Source: Cutaneotrichosporon cavernicola (lineage: Eukaryota; Basidiomycota; Tremellomycetes; Trichosporonales; Trichosporonaceae). From it: a DNA stretch of 64,000 nucleotides. The position numbers and the translations under genes were made by a program. The stretch spans positions 372,001 through 436,000 of the forward strand of contig NC_083396.1 in the NCBI RefSeq assembly GCF_030864355.1, in the 5' to 3' direction. The notes under the pieces were generated by a model, which was not told where the DNA came from, did no database searches, and saw only the letters and a list, made by a program, of their open reading frames with translations. Positions 54,749 to 64,000 of the stretch are shown one piece after another. The number at the start of each line of letters is the position of its first letter. The first letter of the stretch is position 1.

Positions 54749-55585
54749 ATGTCAACCAAGTTGAAGGACTATAGTGAGTCCCCACCCCAACCCGCTAACA
54801 GTAGTCCTCGAGGTGATGCTCCCCACCACCCCCGCCATCATCATGTTCATCTCTGGTATCATCTTCTCGTGGGACGCCGTCGCCGACGGCACCCCGCGCC
54901 TCGTCGGTTGGCTGATCATGTTCGTCGTCGGCCTCGGTTTCTCCGCCCTCCTCTTCTCCCTCCTCTACCGCCGCCACGCCTACATCTTCGCTGCCAGCTT
55001 CCACATGGGCCCATGGTACAACTTGCGACTCATCGGTACGTCCACTTCTGGGCCTTATAGATCTTCTAACTCTCAGCCATTGAACTGTTCCTCATTGCGT
55101 GCCTTGATACTTCGGGATGGCTCCTCGGCTACTACGAGGCCAGTCCACTCCTCCCCAAGACCGATCGCAGACACTGGTTCAAAGCCTGGGGAGTATGCCT
55201 GGCCTTTACCCTGTTCTTCTGGGGAACCCTCGTCGGCTGGCTCCTCTACCTCCTGCGCCGCGCCGACTGCATCCACGACCGCGACGGTAGTGCCCTCCCT
55301 TGGTCTTTCTTCAAGCGCGCCTCCGTCCTCCCCGAGGCGCAGCAGGCGGCACTCGCAAGCGAGGCCCGCGGCATGTACTACCCCAACATCCAGCACATCC
55401 CTAATTCCTGGAGAAACTCGGGCCGCCCAGCTACCGAATGGCAGAGCTCGACGTTTGCTCCCCACCCCAACCGCCTTTACCACACGCCCCATGGTACAAT
55501 GACGCCTCAAGGTCTCGGTGTCAAGTGGCAGCGTCCTATCGGCGCGGCTCCGCCCCGCCCCTCGCGCCAGGGTGCCCGTCTCTGA
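54749..55585 (+). CDS. Four-helix membrane protein, family B member 3 (255 aa)
   Basis: Starts MSTKLKDYIVLEV at 54749; introns 54774-54801 (28 nt) and 55036-55076 (41 nt), both phase 1. Helices: PTTPAIIMFISGIIFS, LVGWLIMFVVGLGFSALLFS, loop LYRRHAYIFAASFHMGPWYN, AIELFLIACLDTSGWLLGYY, AWGVCLAFTLFFWGTLVGWL, then a 110-residue soluble tail rich in Pro, His and Arg ending in basic residues. The tail, the two intron sites and the SG...GL helices pair it with the gene at 56.1-56.8 kb. Function unknown. Confidence 0.75.
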
Positions 55586-56077
55586 GCCCATCCAAGTTTC
55601 ATTTCACTCATTTCTCAGTTATAATACCCTGGTGGCGACATGCATTGTTGTGTTGCACCTATAGAGACGCCTTCCGTGTCAGAAGGGCCTGAGAGCTAGC
55701 AAACCCGAGAGTCCTTAGTGTTGCGTCAAACGATTGGTAGCCACAAAAGTGCCACATAGGCTGCGACGCACAGACACACATATATACACACACAAGCAGA
55801 GGTTCATTGTTTGGGCAGTCTCCAGCTCGGAGTTCGTGGCACTCACACGTCCTACCAAGCAGGATATCTATTGTTTATCTTACATTTCGTCTTCAGGCCT
55901 CGCACTTCCTCCTCTGACCTCGTCCTTTGTGATACAAAAGGCCTGCGCCTCTCTATCTCTGTTTCTCCTTCATTCATCCTTTTTCCTTGCAATCCCCCCC
56001 TAACTTTTACCTTACAATCCCTCACTACCTTTGCCATTACATATCTACTGTCTACTGCCCCGACAAATCTCAACAAT
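55586..56077. other. Intergenic, no gene seen
   Basis: About 490 bases; pyrimidine-rich from 55890 to the next start codon. ATATATACACACAC at about 55780 could be a core promoter. Confidence 0.4.
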
Positions 56078-56842
56078 ATGGCGGTTCGTTTCCACGTCTC
56101 TATCTTGGGTGAGTCGTCACTCCGTGTGTCCGCCCGCCGCCTAGCTAACACAAGTTATATGCTGGCTTCTTGGTCCTCTCATCCCGACTGGTCTTCTTCT
56201 CGCTTCCGGCTTTGTCCTCAACACCGACAAGATCGTTAAGTCCACTAGCCAGCAGGCTGGTTGGATTATCCTCCTCATTCTTGGCTTAGCTGCGCTCATC
56301 CCCCCCTTTTTCCTCTCGTACCATCGTCTCAACCACGTCTGGGCAGTCTCGTCGCATGCCAGCGGCGGCTGGCGCAAGATCCTTTTTGCTTGTGAGTCCG
56401 AACCTCTCCAGTGCTGATAATTGTCAACATGGCGGTTCTCCTTCTGGGAACGAGCACCATGGGCTTTCTCACAGGCTTCTGGTACGCTAGTCCGCGCCAT
56501 GTGTACTCGGAGTGGCGCACCCGCTGGATTCTCGCTGTCTCATTCTCCATCGTCCTCTACGCCGCCACTATCGCCTTCGACCTTTACATCATGGGCAAGC
56601 AGGACAGCGAGTCGGTCAACGGCCAGAAGATTGCGTGGAACATTTACACCACGGCCACTCTCCCCACCCACCGTCAGGCTGAGATTGCGGCGCTCAGCGG
56701 TGGCAAGTTGCACTACCCAAAGATCGAGCACGTTACGCACGACAACGCGCCCGTCACGAGCTTTAACATCCCCGCCTACTACCACCGCGCCGCCAGCATG
56801 AACCTCCGGTACGGTGGCCCCTCCCTCGGCTGGAACCAGTAA
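56078..56842 (+). CDS. Four-helix membrane protein, family B member 4 (232 aa), with a 20-nt intron
   Basis: Starts MAVRFHVSILVICWLLG at 56078; intron 1 is 56109-56154 (46 nt). Helices: LIPTGLLLASGFVL, AGWIILLILGLAALIPPFF, loop SYHRLNHVWAVSSHASGGWR, LIIVNMAVLLLGTSTMGFL, WILAVSFSIVLYAATIAFDL, and an 85-residue tail. The frame changes at the second junction: removing GTGAGTCCGAACCTCTCCAG (56392-56411, 20 nt) restores helix 3 as found in the paralogue. The alternative canonical intron of 83 nt (56392-56474) also keeps frame but deletes helix 3. Function unknown. Confidence 0.72.
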
Positions 56843-57470
56843 AGCCCGCAAAGCTCAAGGCTCCGTATAAAACTATAATAGCCCCAGTGAAGATTGTCTT
56901 GGTGTACATAGAATGCCACTGCATGCGGGTGAACAGCAGTACCTGCTACGCTGAGATTCAGTGCCACAGCTTGTCAGTTTGTGGCGCAAGCATTCCCTTC
57001 TGCGTCCAACATAGCTGACTAATCTGGATGCCAGCTCGTACCCTGTACGTCAGCTGGAACTCTTTCCGTTCTCACAAGTCTGTCTTACGCCAGGATCACG
57101 GGGAAAGACGGGATCTCAGTGCTGACGGAAGCATGCTCCCGAGTCCCTGACTTATTTGGATGCTAAAGTACTGCTTCAAAGCGGTCCCTTGACATGGCTC
57201 CCGTCTTCCCGAGGCTCTCGCATTCATGTTCAGACTTGAGTGTCTCACAACGCGTTGGTGCCATTGCTTGGAGTCGCTGCCATTTTCAGAGCATGCATGA
57301 TACTGAATTGTCAGGGGTGATTAATGAGACACGATACATCAGGGCCACACGGGGCTTGATTGGTGCGAAGGGTATGGCATGTTAGCATCTCGCAGTCACG
57401 CTTCTCGTCGCAACTTCATTCCTCTTTGACACACACCTCCCCACTGTCCTTACTTTCAACACCAACACCA
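56843..57470. other. Intergenic, no gene seen
   Basis: About 630 bases between family B member 4 and the coiled-coil membrane protein. TATAAAACTATAATA at 56867 lies just past the stop and is more likely 3' processing sequence than a promoter. Confidence 0.5.
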
Positions 57471-57972
57471 ATGACTGAACTACTTCGCGTTGCCTCTGCC
57501 CGGCGAGGGTTCGGTATGTCGATCCTTCTGCATCACTGACCCAGGCATGGACACGCTCATTCTCGCGGCCTGGTCCGCACTCACGTTCTGGAACGCGTGG
57601 TTCCTCGGGCGCAGGTGAGTTACAGTGCCCCAAGCAACAGCGCACTGATTTGAGGCCCAATCGCATTAGAGGCAGTACGCTGACGGCAGTTTACTCCGCC
57701 GCTCACTTGGCGTCCTGGAGACGACTGGGTTTGAACCCCCCGCTCTCTTTGGCCTCGTCCTCCGGTTGCTGTGCCTGTTCGTCATCGACATTCTGATGTA
57801 CGTGCGCTTCGCTTGGGCACCACAGGTATCCCAATACCACCAGCGCGCAGACACAACCGAGGGCCGCACAGACGCAACCGAGGGCGAGAAGGTCCGGGCT
57901 AAGGATTTGGAGGTACTTGTGGCCGAGCTGCGGCGTGAGAACGCCGAGCTGCGTCTAAAGCTATACGCCTAG
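57471..57972 (+). CDS. Small membrane protein with C-terminal coiled coil (131 aa)
   Basis: Starts MTELLRVASARRGF at 57471; introns 57514-57544 (31 nt) and 57615-57689 (75 nt, ending CTGACGGCAG). Two hydrophobic helices (DTLILAAWSALTFWNAWFLG and LFGLVLRLLCLFVIDILMYV), a Thr/Glu linker with a repeated ADTTEGRT/DATEGEK unit, and a heptad-patterned tail LEVLVAELRRENAELRLKLY that should form a coiled coil. It may be a shortened relative of the preceding genes. Function unknown. Confidence 0.68.
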
Positions 57973-58110
57973 ACCCACTTGACCATGATACCAGGACACT
58001 ACACGCATGTACATTATCCATATCAGCTACTGCTGATACCTCTACCACTGGTTTGGCCTGGACCATCCATTTGAGAGGTTGTTCCTGACGCTCATGTTCC
58101 AACGTCCCAC

Positions 58111-58403
58111 TCATCTACGAGTTAACACGTAAATGTGCTCAAAGGCGATTGTGCCGAAGATCCGGGCCCCGCAAAGACACATGATGATCTCGGAGCAGTA
58201 GGAGATGCCGTCGATGCACATCCAGACGCGGTTATCCCAGGGTTCACTACGTAGTTGCCCGAGTTCCAAATTCCCATGAGCAAGGCAGATGGAGTACTCA
58301 CTCTTGTACGCATTCAGTCAGCGGATGCCCATTCCCGCCGTTACGACGGCGAGGACAACATTTGCATGTAGAGCATGCTCGGGGTGAGGTCTGCCTTGGT
58401 CAT
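58111..58403 (-). pseudogene. Probable remnant of a small membrane-protein gene
   Basis: Coding-like pieces are present but do not join. From ATG 58403 the frame stops after 20 codons; one frame over, HANVVLAVVTAGMGIR reads as a membrane helix and then meets TGA; after a GTGAGT...CGTAG unit (about 58248-58304) a further frame encodes DNRVWMCIDGISYCSEIIM and a hydrophobic end up to the stop at 58111. At least one frameshift separates the parts. A missed exon structure is the alternative. Confidence 0.3.
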
Positions 58404-59174
58404 TGTGTTGGAGGTGGTGTTGGAGTTTGGGATGAAGATGAGGCACCAAAAAGTTGAAGAGAGGCGCTTTATTGCTCTCTTTGACAGCGAAAATCTTGAC
58501 AGCACAACACAGCCCCTTTTGCCAAGACGAGGCTTGGAACGTGTGCTGTTAACGTCAGAGTGTTCCGTTCGGCGGGGAGCGGAGGTACCATACAGTACTC
58601 TCGAATGCGTTGCAGGGCGTGCGGGGACTGCCTAAGGAACAGCAGTCGCGCACTTGCGCCTCGAGGAGAAGTTGATCACATGTATGAATCTTTATCCTAG
58701 TGGTTGGCCGGGGGCGATGCCAAGTCTAGCGGAGTGCGAGAGTCTCGGAGAGTTCGCGATGGATTGATCGGTGAACAGACCAATCGAGGCGCTCCGCAGC
58801 CTCATATGGCTTCCAGGGTAGCATCAGTCCAGATACTTGGTGCCACAAATCTCCAGAGTACTGTAGAAATGAATGCCGCCAGTTCTGGAAGCGTGGACAC
58901 GGATGGGCATGGCGATGAGGACTTGTCTGAAGCATCGCCTACATTACATCCGACCGGAGGACGTCAAACATTCCAATCCGCAGTGCCAGTCAGGCGACAG
59001 CGACAGTTTCTGGGTTTAGCCCCTCGACTGGTCTACCTTGACGCAGACCGCCTCCTTCCGATAGCTGCACGCCTCATTCCAGACCACCGCCACCACTTAC
59101 GCCAGATGCTGTCGACCCAGCCGCCAAGCCTCTCGCTTAGAGACATTTCCAAAAACGTCGCGCTGCACGCTCTG
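58404..59174. other. Intergenic, no gene seen
   Basis: About 770 bases. A plus-strand open frame (58704-59222) runs through the tRNA-Asp gene on the opposite strand and is therefore rejected. Confidence 0.5.
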
Positions 59175-59256
59175 CTCTCTGACGGAGAATTGAACTCCGG
59201 TCTCCCGCGGCCATTCCAATGACAAGCGAGCATACTAGCCACTATACGATCAGAGA
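59175..59256 (-). tRNA. tRNA-Asp (anticodon GTC), copy 4, 10-nt intron
   Basis: Exons identical to the other three copies; intron TTGGAATGGC, one base different from copy 3. TTTTT terminator on the minus strand near 59152-59156; the downstream context GCGACGTTTTTGGA resembles that of copy 1. Confidence 0.92.
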
Positions 59257-59355
59257 TGCTCTGTCAAACCCGAAAAAACAGCGTGGAGATCGGCGAAGGC
59301 AGTTTATGCACGAAGATAGTGATTCTCAAGCATACGGTAAGGTCTAATCTACAAT

Positions 59356-59595
59356 CTACACGGGGCAGGCCGAGCCCTTGCGCCACAGCTTGCGCACGAC
59401 AAAACCGCCGAGGGCCAGGACAAAGGTGAGCGAGGCACCAAAGAGGATCCACTTGGCGCGAGGGGGAAGATTGACGAGCGTGAGGTGGCCCGCGATCACG
59501 CTGAGCGCGACGAGGAGAGTGATGTGCACGACGTCGATGGCTGGTGTCAGCAGAGGCGGAGGCGGAGAGTGCGTACTCTTCTGGCAGGCAGGCAT
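59356..59595 (-). CDS. Two-helix small membrane protein (67 aa)
   Basis: Starts MPACQK at 59595; a 36-nt intron (59541-59576, GTACGC...ACACCAG) is removed, though reading through also stays open. Two helices, VVHITLLVALSVIAGHLTLV and WILFGASLTFVLALGGFVV, separated by NLPPRAK, then a basic end LWRKGSACPV. Too short to place in a family; it sits at the end of the run of small membrane-protein genes. Confidence 0.6.
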   Translation of the reverse strand: MPACQKSTHSPPPPLLTPAIDVVHITLLVALSVIAGHLTLVNLPPRAKWILFGASLTFVLALGGFVVRKLWRKGSACPV

Positions 59596-60475
59596 TGTGA
59601 GGGTTGGCAGTTGATGGTTGTCTCAGTGGAGAGTAGTGAGTTGGAGATAGAGCGGTCGCGCGGTTTAAGAATCTCTATGGGGCTGGGTTGGGATCAACAT
59701 GACGAGCTAGTGCGAGTGTTTGGCTTGCGCAGATAAACACGGAATGACTGAAAGCAGTCGCTTCGGTGCGAGACGAGGACTTCAATCAACAATTTCAAGA
59801 AGGCCATAGTCTCACGGGCACCTGCGAGCGATAAACAAGTACGTCCGAGTGTGTAGGGAGTGTCAAGGTTTCCACGGGAGGACTAGGGCCAGCTCAACCA
59901 CGGCGGGACCGTCGCCAATACTCGCCACTATCACGTTAGGGCCAAGGCATTGTAGCAGATTGTGAGCGTGTACCATGAGATCAATGCTGATGCTTCACAC
60001 GCGTTAGTCACATCCTCGCCGGTGATGCATTAGCACTCGATCCCCTCACCTGTAACCAACACTTCTCTGTTTGACCCACATGTACCTTGGCCGCGAAACC
60101 AAAACCATCGTCAAGTCGACCGCCCGCGTCGTAAGTGCTACAGTTGTGGTGCTGGGGGGCCCAAGGTGAGCGCGGCCACGGTACGTATCCCGCATTCTTA
60201 CCTAACCCAGTCCTCGACCCGGCCCTTGTCCTGCTCGTCCTCCTCACCACTATATGCGGTACTTTTGGCGCGCTGTCCTCCAAGCAGGACTGCTCCTCCT
60301 CTGTAGTTGCATCGAAAACTCGCTCCGTCACTCATCAGTTTCTGTCCGCCTCACCCGTCAGCAGTCAGCTGATGCAATTAACCGTACATGCCTGCGGACT
60401 CGTACGAACCAACTGCCACGCACATCCAGACACATCCGCCTTCCTTCTTCCCTCCCCCGGTCCCGCAACCCAAGC
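59596..60475. other. Intergenic, no gene seen
   Basis: About 880 bases between two minus-strand genes: promoter of the 59-kb gene and 3' flank of TDA3. Open frames here lack support. Confidence 0.5.
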
Positions 60476-62051
60476 CTATGGTGACAACTTGGACACGTCT
60501 GCCGTCTTGGCCTCGCCCTCGAGCACCATCTCGGCAAGCACCAACCCCGTCCCCGGACCCTGGGTAATGCCCCAGCAGCTGAGCCCACCGCCGACGTACA
60601 CGCCCTCCATGCCAGGGACCTTGCCGATAACTGGGCGCCCACGATCAGGGATGGGGAGGAAACATGCTGTCGACGACTCAAACGCCGCCCCGCCCTCCTC
60701 GCTGAACACGGGCGAGATACCTGCTGCCTGTGTCCTCAGCTTGTCGACCGATGCGGGGTCGCCAATGATGTCGCCAGCGGTTTCGGGGAGGTCGACGGCG
60801 CACGAAGCGCCGCAGCTGACAGTCAGCACTGAAGGACAGTCGCTCATAGCTGGCGGTTTGTGACAACGTGACGAGTGTCACGCGTGTCGATTGATCTACT
60901 CACATGACAACGGTTCCATCTGGTCGCGGGTAAACCTCGGGCTCAGACACTGCGCCGTCGTTAAGGGTGAGGTCGACGAAGAGGCAGTGGGGAGTCGTCG
61001 GCTCCTTGGTGCGAAGGAGAAGAGTGTGTGCCATCTGGCCGTCTACTGCGACGCCGCGGGCTGCCGAGGAAGGAAGGAGAGCCTCAGCGAGGCGGCCCAA
61101 CCATGGTCCAGCAGTGAGGATGACTGTGTCGACGTCGATAATACGCTCACTCCCGTCCTCCTTGAGGTTGACCATGAGGGTGTGGGGTACGCCGTCAGAA
61201 TCCAACGCTAGTGCCTTGGCCGTCCCCAGCACGAGCGCGCAGCCCTCTTCACGCAGGAAACGCTCTGCAAGGAATCTTGTCAGCAGCCGAGGGTGGCACT
61301 GTGCTGTGGTCGAGTGTGTGCCAAGCTGCGAGTGCTTTTGGATGTTGCCCTTAGGAATCCAAGGAACAGGCGAGCGGGAGGTGGCCGGCTCCGCTTGCCC
61401 ATCGATCGTCACAGACTGTCATGTCAGCAGAGCAGCATGGCAGAAGCGGCGAGGAAGGTTGCCTCAGTCCTAAACAGGACCACAGAGCACCGCGGAAAGT
61501 GCACTTACCAGAGTGTCAACAGAACGGTATTGCCAATGCTTGGAGCCACCAAACTGCTCTGCCAGCTTGCGATGCAAGTCAAACGACATGGCGGAAAGGC
61601 CTGGGGTTAGGACATGCATCTAATTGTGGTGCGTCACGCCTCTCCCACCGACTGCGCCCAGACACACAACTCGACACACAGGTGACTGTCTCATTTCTAC
61701 ACTCCGTCAAGCCCTCTGCGATAAGGAACAACAGGGACTCGGTTCTGAACTGTCATCGCACCTCATCAAGGAACAGGCTTCGCCTCCTCCGATGACCCGT
61801 ATTCCCCCGTGCCACTCACTAGCAGTTGCTGGTCCGTGCCAGTCGCGTGCGAGGAAGCCGCCCGCATTTCCCGAAGCAGCCGACGCGACGCCCGTGCCTT
61901 CGACGAGGGTGATCTTGGATCCGGCAGGACGGTGAGGAGAGATGGCAAGGAAGTAGGCTGTGCAGACGCCAACAATGCCGCCGCCCACAACGGCAATGTT
62001 TTTGGGGGCTCGCGCAGGGGAGGCGGACGTCGCGTTGGCCGCGGCAGGCAT
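60476..62051 (-). CDS. TDA3: FAD-dependent amine/amino acid oxidase-like protein, TDA3 family (391 aa)
   Basis: Flavoprotein of the D-amino-acid-oxidase fold. Starts MPAAANATSASPARAPKN at 62051; introns 61601-61819 (219 nt), 61416-61508 (93 nt) and 60816-60903 (88 nt). The FAD-binding site is IAVVGGGIVGVCTAYFL (about 19-35), followed by ASAASGNAGGFLARDW, then YRSVDTL, STTAQCHPRLLT, VILTAGPWLG and the C-terminal ACFLPIPDRGRPVIG and GGLSCWGITQGPGTG that bind the rest of FAD. This order and the Cys-Trp-Gly-Ile segment match yeast Tda3, a cytosolic/endosomal protein of uncertain substrate. The introns here are longer than the window average. Confidence 0.9.
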
Positions 62052-64000
62052 GATGGTCGACAGAGAGACGAGTTTTGATCGGTGGGGCAGGCCAATGAGG
62101 GGAAGGGTGAGAAAAAAGGTTGACGCAGCAGCGAGGAGGGGACCGGGAGCGGCGGGGCGGTGGTCGGGAAGGCGGCGGATGAGGTTGTGGGAGTGACTGT
62201 GGGAACGATGGAGAAATTAGGTGAATGCGAGGCTTGGGTGTGAAGTGAGGTGAGAAGAGTTGAGAGGTTTGGATGGAGTAAGGAGAATGAAGGATTAAGG
62301 AAGGCAGATCAGCGCTGACGGCGAAGTACCCACCCAACCACTAAACTCACCGCACTGTATAAACTTGAGACCAAAGAGGTGAGACGACAGAGGAAGGTAG
62401 GGTGGGACACACGAGGTTGACCCAAGGTCGGGCCAAGCAGCACCCTAGGGCGTACGGGCGTCCCAGGCGTTCCAGGTATAGAGGCCTGAGGGCAGAGGCA
62501 CCAGTCATGCTGTCAACGGCCCAGTGGCCCAGTGGCCCAGTAGCCATGGCCAGTGGTTCAAAAGGGTTTAGCCACGAGGTAGCATAGAACCACAAGGAAA
62601 GGAATGGCGGAATCAATTTGAATGTCCATCCCTGCGGCGTAAAACAAAAGCAATTAGCAATTAGCAATTAGCAAGCGAAAAGCGCGAGAGTAAAAAGCTA
62701 AACAGAGTGCGAGTTGAAAATACGCCACCCAGAGCTTGGCTAGATGGCTCTGTGCGCTGCGCCTCTTACAAAGGTCACACACACACAAGAAATACATCCC
62801 ATGGATCCCATGACACTCCATGACTCTGGCCCTTCAGCCATTAGATCTCCACGATCTCCACCCCTAATACAAGCGACAAGCGGGAGATATCCTGGGTGGA
62901 TGTGTGGAATTGGAAACATGGCATGCCTTCCGAGACGTTGGGCGTCAGGACAGGCGTGATGAGACACGTTTGCGCGCTTGAACGCGACTGGCTGAACATA
63001 ATTTGTGGCTCATTGGATGAGGTGGACCAAGGCTCGGCCTCGCCTCGGCGTCAAAACTCGGTGATCGGTCATTTGAGCATACGGCGGCTGGCCACGACCC
63101 CACCGGGATCTGAGTGAGGGCTTATGGAAGGTGGTCGGCAACTGGTAGCGAGCTAGCGAGCCACCCTTCCTTGGCCATTGGAAACTTAGCGAGGTTGAGA
63201 GGGCAAATAATCGGCGTAACTAGGATGATGCTACGTATGCTACTCCAACCCCAATCTCTGTCGTGCGGCACGTAGCAGGTCAGTGCACCGGAAGCAAGCT
63301 GGAGCGAACGTCCCTGCGCAACAATATTGGGCAATACATCGGCGAGGAGGGACGCTGCGTGCCCTTCACATTGCGCTGGCAACCGCGTCGCGTAATGTGG
63401 CTCATACGGCTGGGAAGATCCGAGGGAGGGTACATTGGATGCGCTACAGGCGGCGCGGGGCTGGGAACTCGATTACCTTGCATCTGGGTTGTAATATAAT
63501 GACCATGGGATGGGAATATGATGATCAAGTTGAGTGTACAGTTGCGGGTCGCCGAGGTGGCTAGTAGCAGCCATAAAGTGTTTGTCAGAACTAAAGACTT
63601 GAGACTTGACGTCATCTGATTGTTTTTGTGTGGAGGCTGGGTGGTGCGCCCATCCCACGTTCCCATCACGGCCTCCAAGCCTCCACCTTCTCTCTACCTG
63701 CACCAAATAACTTCAACAGATGATGTCCTCGTGACCTGTTCCCGTCCAGATTTAAAGGGGCGTAAAATGGACGTAATGGGGAGCAGAGCAACCAACCCCA
63801 GTATACCCAGCAACAGCTTTAGATCCAACTCTTCTTCACCCCTCGCTGTACCTTTCTCTCCATCTACCTCATCCTCTCTACTGCTCACACCTCTTGAATC
63901 AAAAGCAAACCAACAACAATCAACAACAATCTGAACCAGTACGTCCCACTATCCCCTCTCAACCCCTCAATACCTCTCGGCCTTGGTTGTTCCTATGTCC
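62052..64000. other. Intergenic to window edge, probable leader of a gene beyond 64000
   Basis: Almost 2 kb with no supported gene. It contains GCAATTA repeats (about 62649-62672), CCCAGTGG repeats near 62520-62545, and from about 63830 a CT-rich stretch with CAACAACAATC at the end, typical of a 5' leader on the plus strand. The next gene presumably starts past the edge. Confidence 0.45.

Noticed and set aside
58704..59222. 172-codon plus-strand open frame
   Set aside because: Its last third is the complement of tRNA-Asp copy 4.
60135..60863. 242-codon plus-strand open frame
   Set aside because: Mostly antisense to the last TDA3 exon, which carries the FAD-binding C-terminal motifs.
1..64000. 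CRISPR arrays, operons, ribosome-binding sites, phage
   Set aside because: The sequence is eukaryotic nuclear DNA with spliceosomal introns; no regularly spaced repeats of CRISPR type were seen.

Overview
This is a 64 kb stretch of fungal nuclear DNA, almost certainly from a basidiomycete yeast or dimorphic fungus in the Tremellomycetes (a Trichosporonales-type genome is my best guess). The grounds are a moderately GC-rich composition, dense intron-interrupted genes on both strands, very short introns with a CTGAC/CTAAC branch sequence almost touching the acceptor AG, intron-containing tRNA genes, and proteins of clear fungal type (PRP2, PRP19, PMS1, PIG-P/GPI19, THP3, AVT1, ECI1, TDA3). Gene models were built by hand from reading-frame continuity, splice consensus and recognised protein motifs. 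All 82 modelled introns but one (26 kb gene) were chosen so that the frame closes, and about 60 of them are 45 nt or shorter.

Layout. 1-1411: cytosolic Hsp70 (SSA type), cut by the window edge, with a step-type heat-shock element upstream. 1.7-2.7 kb: unrecognised gene. 3.85-9.2 kb: PRP2 and PRP19, two spliceosome-activation genes, head to head. 9.2-12.5 kb: SH3 protein and an MTR-like amino acid permease. 13.5-18 kb: PIG-P (GPI19) and the mismatch-repair endonuclease PMS1, divergently paired. 19.5-22.7 kb: intronless 1064-codon Ser/Pro-rich disordered protein. 23.7-33.7 kb: an accessory-looking island with tRNA-Trp, tRNA-Asp, three related four-helix membrane proteins (family A), a deleted Tc1/mariner element with intact terminal repeats, and a tandem pair of multi-helix membrane proteins (family C). 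34.6-38.6 kb: secreted GH24 lysozyme-like protein, second tRNA-Asp, NAD-dependent epimerase, Ala-rich helical protein. 39.3-41.2 kb: THP3/LENG8. 43.3-47 kb: one gene joining a PTH11/rhodopsin-type seven-helix domain to a FucP-like sugar transporter. 47.7-51.5 kb: AVT1, tRNA-Ala, peroxisomal enoyl-CoA isomerase. 51.8-59.6 kb: two more tRNA-Asp genes and an array of small membrane proteins (family B and relatives). 60.5-62.1 kb: TDA3-like FAD oxidase. The remainder has no gene I can support.

The housekeeping genes are independent of one another apart from the PRP2/PRP19 pair. The most unusual material is (i) the receptor-transporter fusion, which could link sugar sensing and uptake in one polypeptide, (ii) introns of about 20 nt at the same site in two paralogues of family B, (iii) the island of orphan membrane-protein families interleaved with four tRNA-Asp copies whose exons are identical but whose introns differ, and (iv) a GH24 lysozyme lacking two of the three catalytic residues. 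No CRISPR, rRNA or origin was seen. No database search was possible, so family names rest on motif recognition.
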